49,402 bases of DNA. Source: Nocardioides sp. Lineage in GTDB: Bacteria; Actinomycetota; Actinomycetes; Propionibacteriales; Nocardioidaceae. How positions within the stretch are numbered: position 1 is the stretch's first letter; every line of letters starts with the position of its first letter. This document shows, piece by piece, positions 1 to 8,830 of this stretch. The stretch lies in contig JAICHQ010000014.1 of assembly GCA_025924815.1 (NCBI GenBank), positions 1-49,402 on the forward strand, given 5' to 3'. The notes below the pieces were generated by a model. That model had not been told where the DNA came from. It saw only the letters and a list, made by a program, of their open reading frames with translations, and ran no database searches. The translations under genes and the position numbers were made by a program.

Positions 1-1119
1 TCAGGCCACGGTCCAGGTGTCGCCGCCGCCGATCAGGGCGGCAAGACGCTCGGACTTCGAGCCGATCACGCCCGCGGAGGCCTGGGTGATCTGGTCGCGC
101 GCGAGGTCGTCGTAGGTCGGTCGGGAGACCTGGCGGAAGATCCCGATCGGGGCCCTGTGCAGGCGCCCGGCGTCGGTGAGCCGCGAGATCGCGAAGGCCG
201 TGGTCGCGTCGAGGCTGTGGGCGTCGTGGACGAGGACGTCCTCGGGACGGGCCTGGTCGGGAGCGTCGCCCACCTCGACGACCTTCACGCCGCCGGTCGC
301 GGCATCGCGGATCAGCCCGTGCGTGCCACCCCCTCCGTCGGCCCCGGGAGCACCGAAGCGGATCGGCTCGCCGTGCACGAGGGGGATGATCGCCTCGTCA
401 CGAGTGACCGGCGACTTCACGGCGTCGAACGCGCCGTCGTTGAAGATCGGGCAGTTCTGGTAGATCTCCACGAACGACGTCCCGCGATGCTCGGCGGCCG
501 CCGACAGCACGGACGTGAGGTGCTTGCGGTCGGAGTCGATGGTCCGCGCCACGAAGGTCGCCTCCGCGCCCAGGGCCAGGGAGACCGGGTTGAACGGGTG
601 GTCGAGCGAGCCCATCGGGGTCGACTTGGTGATCTTGCCGGCCTCGGACGTGGGGGAGTACTGGCCCTTGGTGAGCCCGTAGATCCGGTTGTTGAACAGC
701 AGGATCGTCAGGTTCACGTTGCGACGCAGCGCATGGATCAGGTGGTTGCCGCCGATCGACAGCGCGTCGCCGTCACCGGTGACGACCCAGACCGAGAGAT
801 CCTCGCGGGAGGTGGCGATGCCGGTGGCGATCGTCGGGGCGCGCCCGTGGATCGAGTGCATGCCGTAGGTCTCGAGGTAGTAGGGGAAGCGCGACGAGCA
901 GCCGATCCCCGAGATGAACACGATGTTCTCGCGGCGCAGGCCCAGGTCGGGCAGGAAGCCCTGCACGGCCTTGAGCACGGCGTAGTCGCCGCAGCCGGGG
1001 CACCAGCGGACCTCCTGGTCGCTGGAGAAGTCCTTGCCGCTCTGGGTGAGGCCCTCCTCGAGCGCGGGCACCGACTCGGTGCCGCTGCGCACCAGGGGAA
1101 GGCCGAGGTCGGCACTCAT
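1..1119 (-). CDS. korB: 2-oxoacid:ferredoxin oxidoreductase, beta subunit
   Basis: The 372-residue product is the thiamine-diphosphate subunit of a 2-oxoglutarate (2-oxoacid):ferredoxin oxidoreductase, which decarboxylates a 2-oxoacid to acyl-CoA and passes the electrons to ferredoxin in the cytoplasm. Visible marks are the WCPGCGDYAVL motif (C40 and C43, iron-sulfur/TPP region), the TPP-binding GDGDALSIGGNH stretch and a later CPIFND motif. The ATG at 1119 is chosen because its ATGA overlaps the korA stop by 4 bp, indicating translational coupling; the open frame continues upstream but inside korA. The stop codon sits exactly at the window edge, so the gene is complete. In actinobacteria KorAB can replace or supplement 2-oxoglutarate dehydrogenase. 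The exact 2-oxoacid is inferred from family resemblance. Confidence 0.93.
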   Translation of the reverse strand: MSADLGLPLVRSGTESVPALEEGLTQSGKDFSSDQEVRWCPGCGDYAVLKAVQGFLPDLGLRRENIVFISGIGCSSRFPYYLETYGMHSIHGRAPTIATGIATSREDLSVWVVTGDGDALSIGGNHLIHALRRNVNLTILLFNNRIYGLTKGQYSPTSEAGKITKSTPMGSLDHPFNPVSLALGAEATFVARTIDSDRKHLTSVLSAAAEHRGTSFVEIYQNCPIFNDGAFDAVKSPVTRDEAIIPLVHGEPIRFGAPGADGGGGTHGLIRDAATGGVKVVEVGDAPDQARPEDVLVHDAHSLDATTAFAISRLTDAGRLHRAPIGIFRQVSRPTYDDLARDQITQASAGVIGSKSERLAALIGGGDTWTVA

Positions 1120-3083
1120 GACTCGCCTCCTGAGGTCGTGACGTGGAAGGCGTCGGCGAGCCGGACCTGCTCCGGCGGGATGCCTTCGGCGTCGGCGACC
1201 AGGCTGCCGATGGCCTCGGCGAGCTCGGCCGCCTTGAGCGGAAGACCACGCACGTGGTTGTAGCCAACGGCGTCGACGAGGTAGCGGGCACGGATCAGCA
1301 TCGCGAGCTGGCCGAGGTTCATCTCGGGGATCAGGATCTTGTCGTAGCGCTGGAGGATGTCGCCGAGGTCGCGCGGGAACGGGTTGAGGTGCCGCAGGTG
1401 CACCTGCGCGACCTGGTAGCCGGCGTTGCGCACCCGGCGTACGGCGGCGCCGATAGGACCGTACGTCGAGCCCCACCCGAGGACGAGCACCTTCGCGCCG
1501 TGGCCGTCCTCGGCGCCGGGGTCGTCGACCGCCAGGGGCGGCAGCGACTCCGCGATCCGCTCCACCTTGGCGGCGCGGGTGCGCACCATGAAGTCGTGGT
1601 TGGCGGGGTCGTAGCTGATGTTGCCGTGGCCGTCGCCCTTCTCCAGACCGCCGATGCGGTGCTCGAGGCCCGGCGTGCCCGGGACGGCCCAGGGTCGCGC
1701 CAGGGTCTGCTCGTCGCGCAGGTAGGGCCAGAACTCGCGCTTCTCGCTTTCGCCCGCATGGGTCGAGCCCGACGAGACCTCGTGGTTCGCCTCGGTCGCG
1801 AACGCCGGGTCGATCGCCGGCAGCTCGACCAGCTCCGGGATCCGCCACGGCTCCGAGCCGTTGGCCAGCATCCCGTCGGACAGCAGCATCACCGGGGTGC
1901 GGTAGGTGATCGCGATCCGCACGGCCTCGAGAGCGGCGTCGAAGCAGTCACCGGGCGACCGCGGGGCCACGATCGGCACCGGCGACTCGCCGTTGCGCCC
2001 GAACATCGCCTGGAGCAGGTCGGCCTGCTCGGTCTTGGTGGGCAACCCGGTCGAGGGGCCGCCTCGCTGGACGTCGACGACCAGCAGCGGCAGCTCGGTC
2101 ATCACCGCCAGACCGATGGACTCCGACTTCAAGGCGATGCCGGGGCCGGAGGTCGTGGTGACGCCGAGACTGCCTGCGAAGGACGCCCCGATGGCTGCGC
2201 CGATGCCGGCGATCTCGTCCTCGGCCTGGAACGTCGTCACCCCGAACGCCTTGTGCTTGCTGAGCTCGTGGAGGATGTCGGAGGCCGGCGTGATCGGGTA
2301 GGAGCCGAGGAAGAGCGGCAGCCCGGACTGCACGCCTCCGGCGATGAGACCGTAGGCCAGCGCAAGGTTGCCGGTGATGTTGCGGTAGGTCCCGCTCGGC
2401 ATCGGAGCCGGCTTGATCTCGTAGGAGACCACGAACGTCTCGGTCGTCTCACCGAAGTTCCAGCCCGCCCGGTAGGCCGTGATGTTGGCGTCGCGGATGT
2501 CGGGGACCTTGGCGAACCGCTTCTGCAGGAACGCGACGGTCGACTCGGTGGGGCGGCCGTAGAGCCAGGAGAGCAGCCCGAGGGCGAACATGTTCTTGGC
2601 GCGCGCGGCGTCCTTGCGCGAGAGGCCGAACTCCTTGACGGCCTCGACGGTCATGTCGGTCAGGTCCATCGCGTGGACGGCGTACTCCACGAGCGACTCG
2701 TCCTCGAGCGGGTTGGCGGCGTACCCCGCCTTGGCCAGGTTGCGGGTCGTGAAGTCGTGGGTGTCGACGACGATCGCGGCACCCTTCGGCAGGTCGTCGA
2801 GATTGGCTCGCAGCGCGGCGGGGTTCATCGCGACCAGCACGTCGGGCGCGTCGCCCGGCGTGAGGATGTCGTGGTCGGCGAAGTGGACCTGGAAGGACGA
2901 GACACCCGGAAGCGTCCCTTGGGGCGCCCGGATCTCGGCCGGGAAGTTGGGCAGCGTCGAGAGGTCGTTGCCGAACGCCGCCGACTCCTGGGTGAAGCGG
3001 TCTCCGGTCAGCTGCATGCCGTCGCCCGAATCGCCGGCGAACCGAATGATCACGCGGTCGAGCCGCTTGACCTGCTTGGACAC
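1116..3083 (-). CDS. korA: 2-oxoacid:ferredoxin oxidoreductase, fused gamma-alpha subunit
   Basis: The 655-residue product combines an N-terminal gamma domain (the GDSGDGMQLTGDRF motif starts near residue 18) with the alpha/pyrimidine-binding domain (TTSGPGIALKSE and SYPITPASDIL motifs in the middle). This is the usual architecture of two-subunit KorAB enzymes. It starts with GTG at 3083; an AAGGAAG ribosome-binding sequence lies about 9 nt upstream. It precedes korB with a 4-bp overlap, and together they make the KorAB enzyme. The 273-nt gap to yajQ on its upstream side must hold the promoter, although I see no convincing -35/-10 pair. Confidence 0.93.
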   Translation of the reverse strand: MSKQVKRLDRVIIRFAGDSGDGMQLTGDRFTQESAAFGNDLSTLPNFPAEIRAPQGTLPGVSSFQVHFADHDILTPGDAPDVLVAMNPAALRANLDDLPKGAAIVVDTHDFTTRNLAKAGYAANPLEDESLVEYAVHAMDLTDMTVEAVKEFGLSRKDAARAKNMFALGLLSWLYGRPTESTVAFLQKRFAKVPDIRDANITAYRAGWNFGETTETFVVSYEIKPAPMPSGTYRNITGNLALAYGLIAGGVQSGLPLFLGSYPITPASDILHELSKHKAFGVTTFQAEDEIAGIGAAIGASFAGSLGVTTTSGPGIALKSESIGLAVMTELPLLVVDVQRGGPSTGLPTKTEQADLLQAMFGRNGESPVPIVAPRSPGDCFDAALEAVRIAITYRTPVMLLSDGMLANGSEPWRIPELVELPAIDPAFATEANHEVSSGSTHAGESEKREFWPYLRDEQTLARPWAVPGTPGLEHRIGGLEKGDGHGNISYDPANHDFMVRTRAAKVERIAESLPPLAVDDPGAEDGHGAKVLVLGWGSTYGPIGAAVRRVRNAGYQVAQVHLRHLNPFPRDLGDILQRYDKILIPEMNLGQLAMLIRARYLVDAVGYNHVRGLPLKAAELAEAIGSLVADAEGIPPEQVRLADAFHVTTSGGES

Positions 3084-3356
3084 CTACGTGCACTTCCTTC
3101 GGCTGCGGGGGCGGATCGGCGGAGCCTGTCCTGTGCTCGGCACGACTCCTCCACGATAGTCCCGCCCCCATGGCGATCCGGACGGATCCCGTCGTTTAGG
3201 ACCGTGAGTCCGGCCACCATCGCGCGACCGCACCGGAGAGCGGCCGCGCCCCGTTCCCGGCTCCCGGCGAACGACGTCTTGCGGCGTGGTGGGGACCCGA
3301 CTCGACGAAGGCGAGGGCGGTGGCCCAGCAGGTGCCCTGGCCGCGCGCTCGGCAGA

Positions 3357-3848
3357 TCAGCGGTAGTTGGTGAACTGCACCGCGAAGTCGTAGTCCTGGC
3401 CCTTGACGAGGGCCTGCACGGCCTGGAGGTCGTCGCGCTTCTTGCTCGAGACCCGCAGCTCGTCGCCCTGGATCTGCGCCTTCACGCCCTTGGGGCCCTC
3501 GTCGCGGATCAGCTTGGTGATCTTCTTGGCGTCCTCGGAGGTGATCCCCTCCTTGAGCGTGACCGAGATCTTCGAGACCTGGCCGGACTGGCGCGGCTCG
3601 GAGGCGTCGAGGATCTTCAGACTCTGCTGGCGCTTGACGAGCTTGTCCTTGAACACGTCGAGGACGGCGCTCGCCCGGTCGTCGGCGGAGGCACTGATCT
3701 CGATGGCGTGCTCTCCCTGCCACTCGATGACCGCCCCGGTGCCCTTGAAGTCGAAGCGGGTCGCGACCTCGCGCGCAGCCTGCCCCAGTGCGTTGTCGAC
3801 CTCCTGCCGGTCGATCTTGCTCACGATGTCGAACGAGCTGTCGGCCAT
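3357..3848 (-). CDS. yajQ: YajQ family nucleotide-binding protein
   Basis: The 163-residue product matches the YajQ (DUF520) family in length and throughout its sequence: start [13 protein letters not shown], a central FDFKGT motif, and the end [13 protein letters not shown]. Some members bind cyclic di-GMP and act as transcriptional co-factors; others have only been shown to bind nucleotides or nucleic acid. The ATG at 3848 has a GGAGGGCAGCC-type purine run just upstream. It lies alone, between korA and a divergent tRNA-Tyr. Family membership is clear; the signalling role is transferred from homologues. Confidence 0.9.
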   Translation of the reverse strand: MADSSFDIVSKIDRQEVDNALGQAAREVATRFDFKGTGAVIEWQGEHAIEISASADDRASAVLDVFKDKLVKRQQSLKILDASEPRQSGQVSKISVTLKEGITSEDAKKITKLIRDEGPKGVKAQIQGDELRVSSKKRDDLQAVQALVKGQDYDFAVQFTNYR

Positions 3849-3868
3849 CTGGCTGCCCTCCTGGCGGT

Positions 3869-3898
3869 TTCGGGTCTCGGGTTCTGCCTTGCTATTCT
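3869..3898 (+). promoter_or_regulatory. possible promoter of tRNA-Tyr
   Basis: A TTCGGG (3869-3874) and a TATTCT (3893-3898) are separated by 18 nt, about 43 nt before the mature tRNA-Tyr 5' end. The spacing and -10 match a primary sigma-factor promoter. This is pattern reading only. Confidence 0.35.
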
Positions 3899-3941
3899 TC
3901 CGACCGCCCCACGCACCGCCAAACGGCGGGGCACGGGCGCA

Positions 3942-4024
3942 GGCAGATTGCCCGAGCGGCCAATGGGAGCGGACTGTAAATCCGTCGGCTTATGCCTACC
4001 CAGGTTCGAATCCTGGATCTGCCA
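3942..4024 (+). tRNA. tRNA-Tyr (GTA)
   Basis: The acceptor strands GGCAGAT (3942-3948) and ATCTGCC (4017-4023) pair perfectly, with A as discriminator and an encoded CCA at 4025-4027. The anticodon loop CTGTAAA gives GTA. A long variable arm follows, as expected for class II bacterial tRNA-Tyr, and the T-arm GGTTCGAATCC is intact. Confidence 0.96.
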
Positions 4025-4030
4025 CCACGG

Positions 4031-4075
4031 ACGGGCCCCTGGCCAGCGCGAAGGCTGACCAGGGGCTCCGCCCGT
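4031..4075 (+). terminator. hairpin downstream of tRNA-Tyr, candidate terminator
   Basis: ACGGGC plus CCCTGGCCAGC pairs with GCTGACCAGGG plus GCCCGT around a short loop, giving a stem of about 17 bp with one mismatch and a small bulge. It begins a few bases after the encoded CCA. There is no T-tract after it, which is common for actinobacterial hairpins. Confidence 0.55.
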
Positions 4076-4366
4076 AAACCTGGGCCGTCCGCGAGGTCAT
4101 GAGCAGGGCGGCAAGCGCCCGGGTCTGGTCGTCTCCCGACTCCGGCGGGTTGGGTGGCACCCCGATCCACCTCCGCCACCAGCACCTCGTCGGTGCTGTG
4201 GCACATCACCACCTCGTCGGAGAAGGCAAGGTCGACACCTTTCGGCACCCGCGACGTACGTGCTTCGGGCCTCCCCGCGGCGGTGTGTCCGGACGCCCCC
4301 GGCCGGGCGAGCGGCTTCAGATCGGGAGGTCCACCGGTCCACCTCCGCGTTGCCTAGTCTCGACAC
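4076..4366. other. non-coding gap between tRNA-Tyr and the SRPBCC gene
   Basis: I see no convincing gene here. Short open frames on both strands are arginine- and glycine-rich shadows, and one runs straight through tRNA-Tyr. No clear repeat or RNA structure beyond the hairpin at 4031-4075. Confidence 0.5.
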
Positions 4367-4834
4367 GTGAGCCATACCGACGTCGCGCGCGCCGTCGTCA
4401 GGGCACCGCTCGATGAGGTGTTTGCTGCGCTCGTCGACGAGTCAGCCAGGGCTGCCTGGCTACCGCCTGCCGGCATGTCCGGTCGGTTCAGCTGGTTCGA
4501 CGCCGGCCCCGGCGGTGGCTATCGCATGACACTGACCTACGACGACGAGTCGACGCCGGGAAAGTCGGGCGAGAACTACGACGTCGTCGAGGTGAGATTC
4601 GTCAGCGTCGACGAGCCCCGTCGGCTCGTCGAGGAGGCGGACTTCGTGTCGGTTGACCCCGAACTGGCAGGAACCATGACGATCACCTGGGCCCTCGAGC
4701 CCGTCGATGGCGGAACTCTTGTCGTCATCACAGCCACCGACGTTCCCGACGGCATCTCGAGCCGAGACCATGCCACCCCCTTCGCGTCCACTCTGAGCAA
4801 CCTGGACGCATACCTCACCCGGGGTCACCACTGA
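4367..4834 (+). CDS. SRPBCC / AHSA1-like domain protein
   Basis: The 155-residue product has the START-like SRPBCC fold signature: an N-terminal strand VARAVVRAPLDEVFAALVD, then the F-x-W-F-D-A-G-P-G-G-G-Y-R-M strand, and a C-terminal helix STLSNLDAYL. Such proteins resemble Hsp90-activator AHSA1 or polyketide cyclases and bind a hydrophobic ligand; the ligand here is unknown. It starts with GTG at 4367. It appears to be a single-gene unit before a 278-nt gap. Confidence 0.75.
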   Translation: MSHTDVARAVVRAPLDEVFAALVDESARAAWLPPAGMSGRFSWFDAGPGGGYRMTLTYDDESTPGKSGENYDVVEVRFVSVDEPRRLVEEADFVSVDPELAGTMTITWALEPVDGGTLVVITATDVPDGISSRDHATPFASTLSNLDAYLTRGHH

Positions 4835-5112
4835 GCGTCGTCCGGCCGGGGCTGTCGATTGACAAGGAGCGTGGCCAGTGGCAACTTCCGAGACAGGGAC
4901 GTGACGGTCTACGTCCCGCCGCTCGGGCCGGAGGTGATGGACAAGTCGAACTTCCTCGGGACTGTGCCGACGTTCCGACTCTCCCTCGGACCTCGACCCG
5001 CTCCCAGTACGGCCGGCCGTGAGCGAGCAGGGCTGCGCTCGGTCCTCACGCCGCCGCCGGCCGAGCTGACCTGTCAGGCACCAGCCAACCCACGTACGGC
5101 GGGAGAACGGAC

Positions 5113-6366
5113 ATGACCACATCACGACCTCCGACGCAGACCCAGGAGGTCACCGACGCCATCAGCCGGCGTGCCCTCCTCAAGGGAGCGGCGATACTCG
5201 GGGCGGCGGGCGCTGCGGCGCCGCTGATGTCGGCCCCGAAGGCGTGGGCAGCACCCAGCGCGGGATCGACACCGATCGAGCACATCATCATCAGCAGTCA
5301 GGAGAACCGGTCCTTCGACCACTACTACGGGTTCGCGCCGTTCGTCGGCGGGTACGGCGTGCCGCCCGGCTACGCGCAGCCGGACGGCGCCGGAGGCAGC
5401 GTCGCGCCGTACCACTTCACCAGTCTGAGCACACCGGACATCTCGCACTCGTGGGGCGCGATGCACCGCGAGTACGACGGCGGCGCGATGGACGGCTTCT
5501 ACACGACGGACGGGATCAACGCGCTCGGGTACTACACCGCGGACGACCTGCCGTACTACTACAGCCTCTTCGACGACTCGACGCTGTGCGTGAACTACTT
5601 CTGCTCTCAGCTCGGCCCGACCTGGCCGAACCGCTTCTACCTGGCGGCCGGCACGTCCGGTGGTATCACCACGAACGGCGTCTGGGGCTACGGCGTCTTC
5701 GACTACCCCATGATCTTGGACCTTCTCGACGCGTTCGGCATCACCTGGAAGGTCTACAACGCCGGCTGGGACAGCGTGCCGTACGGCAACACCGACAACG
5801 TCTTCGTGTTCTGGAAGAAGTACGCCCACGACATGCGGACGCGAGGCAGCAAGGGCAGCTACCTCAACGACCTCCGTCGCGGGCGGCTGCCACAGGTGTC
5901 GTTCATCATCCCGAGCTATGCACGTGGCTGGGACGAGCACCCGCCGGCTGACATCTCGGTGGGGATGGGCCTCCAGCAGGAGCTGATCACCGCGTTGCGC
6001 GACTCCTCGGCCTGGGACACCTCGGCGTACGTCCTCACCTACGACGAGTCGGGCGGGTACTTCGACCACCAGCGGCCGCCACAGCTGGACGCCTTCGGCC
6101 TGGGGATCCGGGTGCCGACCTGGGTCATCTCGCCCTACGCGAAGAAGTCCCATCTCGAGCCGACCTTGTACGAGCACACCTCGACGTTGAAGTTCATCGA
6201 GCGTGTCTTCGGGCTCCCCACGCTCGCGTCGGTCAACCACGACTTCGACACGTCGACCCCGGTCGGATCGAACTACCAAGCCGCCACAGGTCAGGTCGGG
6301 CCACCGGCCCCGCCGCGTGACGGGTTGTCAGCCGTCGGGGACCTGATGGAGTGCTTCGACTTCTGA
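5113..6366 (+). CDS. Tat-exported phosphoesterase of the phospholipase C / acid phosphatase family
   Basis: The 417-residue product starts with a twin-arginine signal (SRRALLKGAA at residues 18-27, hydrophobic stretch to about 40, likely cleavage after AWA near 46), so it should be folded in the cytoplasm and exported. The mature part carries the phosphoesterase family (PF04185) motifs ENRSFDHYYG (from residue 64), a GWDEHPPADI motif and the late DESGGYFDH motif that together bind metal and phosphate. Members are phospholipases C or acid phosphatases; the substrate cannot be told from sequence. The ATG at 5113 follows a GGGAGAAC purine-rich ribosome site. It stands alone and is convergent with the GNAT gene. 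Confidence 0.85.
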   Translation: MTTSRPPTQTQEVTDAISRRALLKGAAILGAAGAAAPLMSAPKAWAAPSAGSTPIEHIIISSQENRSFDHYYGFAPFVGGYGVPPGYAQPDGAGGSVAPYHFTSLSTPDISHSWGAMHREYDGGAMDGFYTTDGINALGYYTADDLPYYYSLFDDSTLCVNYFCSQLGPTWPNRFYLAAGTSGGITTNGVWGYGVFDYPMILDLLDAFGITWKVYNAGWDSVPYGNTDNVFVFWKKYAHDMRTRGSKGSYLNDLRRGRLPQVSFIIPSYARGWDEHPPADISVGMGLQQELITALRDSSAWDTSAYVLTYDESGGYFDHQRPPQLDAFGLGIRVPTWVISPYAKKSHLEPTLYEHTSTLKFIERVFGLPTLASVNHDFDTSTPVGSNYQAATGQVGPPAPPRDGLSAVGDLMECFDF

Positions 6367-6425
6367 GGCCGGCACCGGGGGCTGGGTGCGCACCGGTCGA
6401 TCACGGCCATGCCGGCGGCCCTCGG

Positions 6426-6872
6426 TCACAGTTCCCTGCGCATCAGGTGATTGGTGTGTCCGGGCGGGTAGTCCACCTCACGACCGTAGACGTGGTATCC
6501 GAGCCGGCCGTAGAAGTCCGGCGCCTGGAACTCCCAGGTGTTGAGCTTCGCCCAGCGACACCCGCGCGTGCGCGCCTGGTCCTCGACCGCTTCGAGCAAC
6601 CCCGTGCCCAGCCCTCGACCCCGGTACCTCGGGTCGACCCACATCGTGTCGACCGTGAGCCAGTGCCAGACGACCTCGATGTGTCCGACACAGCCGCCCA
6701 GCAGCTCGCCGGTCTCGTCGATCGCGAACGCTTGCACGGGGCTGGCCCTCAGGTTGCCCGGCTCGAACCGGCGGCGGACTGCTGGTGACGCCTCTCGGTT
6801 GTGCTCGACGAGGTGATCGGTCAGCTCGTCCTCGCGGGCGGGGTCGGATGCCACCTCGATGTGCCAGGTCAT
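6426..6872 (-). CDS. GNAT family N-acetyltransferase
   Basis: The 148-residue product has the acetyl-CoA-binding motif A V-D-P-x-Y-R-G-R-G-L-G-T-G-L-L near residues 79-94 and the C-terminal FYGRLGYHVYGR motif of GNAT enzymes. It transfers an acetyl group from acetyl-CoA to an unknown acceptor. I chose the ATG at 6872 because GAGG lies 8 nt upstream; an adjacent GTG at 6875 is also possible. It is convergent with the phosphoesterase gene. Confidence 0.85.
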   Translation of the reverse strand: MTWHIEVASDPAREDELTDHLVEHNREASPAVRRRFEPGNLRASPVQAFAIDETGELLGGCVGHIEVVWHWLTVDTMWVDPRYRGRGLGTGLLEAVEDQARTRGCRWAKLNTWEFQAPDFYGRLGYHVYGREVDYPPGHTNHLMRREL

Positions 6873-6954
6873 CACCAGAACCTCGCGGCACGGCGTCCGC
6901 TTGGCAACCGGATTCCCGATGCCAGGGGTCGGCGTGAGGCCGGAACGGCCACGG

Positions 6955-7479
6955 TCAGGAGTGTCCGCCGAACTCCACGAGGTCCGCGTCTTGTCGGAGG
7001 CGGCGAAGTGTCGCGTCGCCGACGTAGGAGGTGTGGCCCCCGGTCGCGATCGCCTGCAGCTTCGCGGTCAGAGCCGCTGCATACGCCGAGCTGACATGCA
7101 GCCTGGTCTTCAACGAGAAGTGCCACGGACGAACCGACACCGCACGGCATACGTCATCCGCATGGACGACCTGTGGCAGCAGCTCACGTGCGGACCTGGA
7201 CATCAGGCCGGCCAGGCCCGACGGCGCCTTCCGCGTCGACGCCAGCGGCCCGTGCGTGGTGGTCGCCACGGCCATCATCTGCAGGTCGGAGGAGACCGCC
7301 GCGTCGTGGAGCTGTCCGCGGCAGGCGTCGAGGGCACGGCCCTCGTCCACTCTGCTCCGGTGATCGGCGTACGCAGTCAGCGCGCCGAGGGCGAGCACCA
7401 GCACGACCACCACGAGGGCTCGCGTCGACGGTCGTCGTAACCCACGAGGACCGACCTCGAGGACCTCTGGTCGATCCAC
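6955..7479 (-). CDS. hypothetical single-pass membrane protein
   Basis: The 174-residue product (from the GTG at 7479) has one strong hydrophobic segment near residues 22-37 (a run of V, L and A ending ALGALTAYA), followed by a soluble region of about 135 residues that would lie outside the membrane. Two cysteines (one after the TM segment, one mid-protein) might form a disulfide. I recognise no family. An upstream ATG would add 42 residues of arginine- and glycine-rich sequence that does not look coding, so the GTG is preferred. Confidence 0.5.
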   Translation of the reverse strand: MDRPEVLEVGPRGLRRPSTRALVVVVLVLALGALTAYADHRSRVDEGRALDACRGQLHDAAVSSDLQMMAVATTTHGPLASTRKAPSGLAGLMSRSARELLPQVVHADDVCRAVSVRPWHFSLKTRLHVSSAYAAALTAKLQAIATGGHTSYVGDATLRRLRQDADLVEFGGHS

Positions 7480-7579
7480 GACCCCAGTATCCGCCCCGAG
7501 GCCCCCGCGGCAGGTGTGAGCGCGGTGCGATCCTTCGCCGCACAAGACGCCGTAGGGTAGTGGCCGGGAGGAAGCGGCG

Positions 7580-7857
7580 ATGGTCGATCCGTGGGCCGAC
7601 ATCATCGGGGACTATCGGACGTTCGCCGCGCAGCAACGAGACCGTCTACGGGACCGCAGTTCCAGGGGCCGGACAGCACGCCCGACCCCGTCTACATCTT
7701 GTTCGAGGACTTCACCCGCGTGAAGTTCTGTCGACTCTCGCTGAGAGCCTCCGTCGAGGTCGGTGCAGGCCCGTTCGACGCCGGGTTCCATCACGTCGAC
7801 GATTGGGTGCCTCGGCGGTTGGTGACCGCGACCGGCCCGAACCCGCTGCCCCGCTGA
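7580..7857 (+). pseudogene. small gene apparently broken by a frameshift
   Basis: An ATG at 7580 has a good GGGAGGAAG ribosome site and opens a frame reading MVDPWADIIGDYRTFAAQQ, which soon becomes arginine/serine-rich and stops near 7725. The neighbouring frame from about 7650 to the TGA at 7855-7857 looks coding (DPVYILFEDFTRVKFCRL and onward). Joining the two near 7640-7660 needs a shift equivalent to one lost base (or two gained) and would give a protein of about 90 residues. It may be a true pseudogene, a sequencing error or programmed shifting. I recognise no family. Confidence 0.4.
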
Positions 7858-7873
7858 GCAACCGCTCGCGGGC

Positions 7874-8746
7874 TCAGGACTGGGACGGCTCCCACGCTCG
7901 GTGTGCCTCGAGTACTGCGGCCCAGAGCCGTCCGCGCGTCCCTGGTGGGGTGTGGTCGAAGTGGAGGTCGAAGCTGTCCGCCAGCACCTCGAACCATTCC
8001 GAACGCTTCGTGATCGGCTCTGCGGTGAAGGCGTTCGCACCGACTCTGGCAAGCGTCACACCTCGGATGACATCCACGCCGTGGGCATCACGTCGTTCGG
8101 CCATGGGCACCCGCACGAACCCCGACTCGGGGGAGCTGGACAGCCACTCGTGGTGCGCGACGAAGTCGGACATGAGCGCTGGGCCGGTCGTCCAGGTCAT
8201 GCTGCGGAAGCCGCCGGCAGGATCGTGGGTCAGCGTCCAGGCGTGTTCACCCGCACGTTCCAGCGTGAGGCGGAAGGGCCCTTGGGCGTGGGCGCCCGGC
8301 TCGAGCGGGAGCGGTTCGTGCAGGGCGTCTCCGAGACCGGCATCGACGTACCACGTCCCCGACGGGTTGGTGTCGGAGGGCAGGTCCGAGACGGTGAGGA
8401 CCAGGTGGTTGCCCATCGCGTGGGGGTTCGGCTCACCGGTCTGGACACCGCCGACGTGGCAGTGCACGGCATAGCCGAGAGAGGACAACAACAGTCCGAG
8501 CGCACCGTTGAGGTGGTAGCAGTATCCGCCGCGGCGCTCCAACGCGATCCGCTCAGCGGCCCGCACCGGGTCTATCGACCAGCGCTCACCCGCCGGGATC
8601 CAGAGCGTCTCGTACGGCACGCGCTCGGCGTGGCGCTGCACGAGCAACCTCAACGCCTCAGCGGACGGCGTCCCAGCCTCCACCCCCAGCCGCTCCACGT
8701 AGGCTGCCCGGACGGCGGGGCTCAGCGCGGCCGAAGACCCGAACAA
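7874..8746 (-). CDS. nat: arylamine N-acetyltransferase
   Basis: The 290-residue product has the NAT catalytic triad: C76 in RRGGYCYHLN, H114 in MGNHLVL and D135 in YVDAGLGD. It transfers acetyl (or acyl) from CoA to arylamines or hydrazines through a cysteine thioester. Length fits bacterial NATs (about 270-290). The start is TTG at 8746, supported by the strong purine run GGAGGGGGGAG ending 3 nt upstream; no better ATG or GTG is in place. Physiological substrate unknown. Confidence 0.9.
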   Translation of the reverse strand: MFGSSAALSPAVRAAYVERLGVEAGTPSAEALRLLVQRHAERVPYETLWIPAGERWSIDPVRAAERIALERRGGYCYHLNGALGLLLSSLGYAVHCHVGGVQTGEPNPHAMGNHLVLTVSDLPSDTNPSGTWYVDAGLGDALHEPLPLEPGAHAQGPFRLTLERAGEHAWTLTHDPAGGFRSMTWTTGPALMSDFVAHHEWLSSSPESGFVRVPMAERRDAHGVDVIRGVTLARVGANAFTAEPITKRSEWFEVLADSFDLHFDHTPPGTRGRLWAAVLEAHRAWEPSQS

Positions 8747-8830
8747 GGCTCCCCCCTCCGAACGCGAGCGCCGCCGTGTAGCTGCACCCTCGTCAGCGCT
8801 TCGTCGTCCCGCCCTGCCCGGATCGGCGTC

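Noticed and set aside
3892..4248. Minus-strand open frame of 118 codons over tRNA-Tyr
   Set aside because: It reads through the tRNA and its promoter, has arginine/glycine-rich composition and no ribosome site.
4859..5116. Plus-strand open frame of 85 codons before the phosphoesterase gene
   Set aside because: Low-complexity Pro/Arg/Ser tail, no recognisable motif, and it overlaps the phosphoesterase ribosome site. Too weak to report as a gene.
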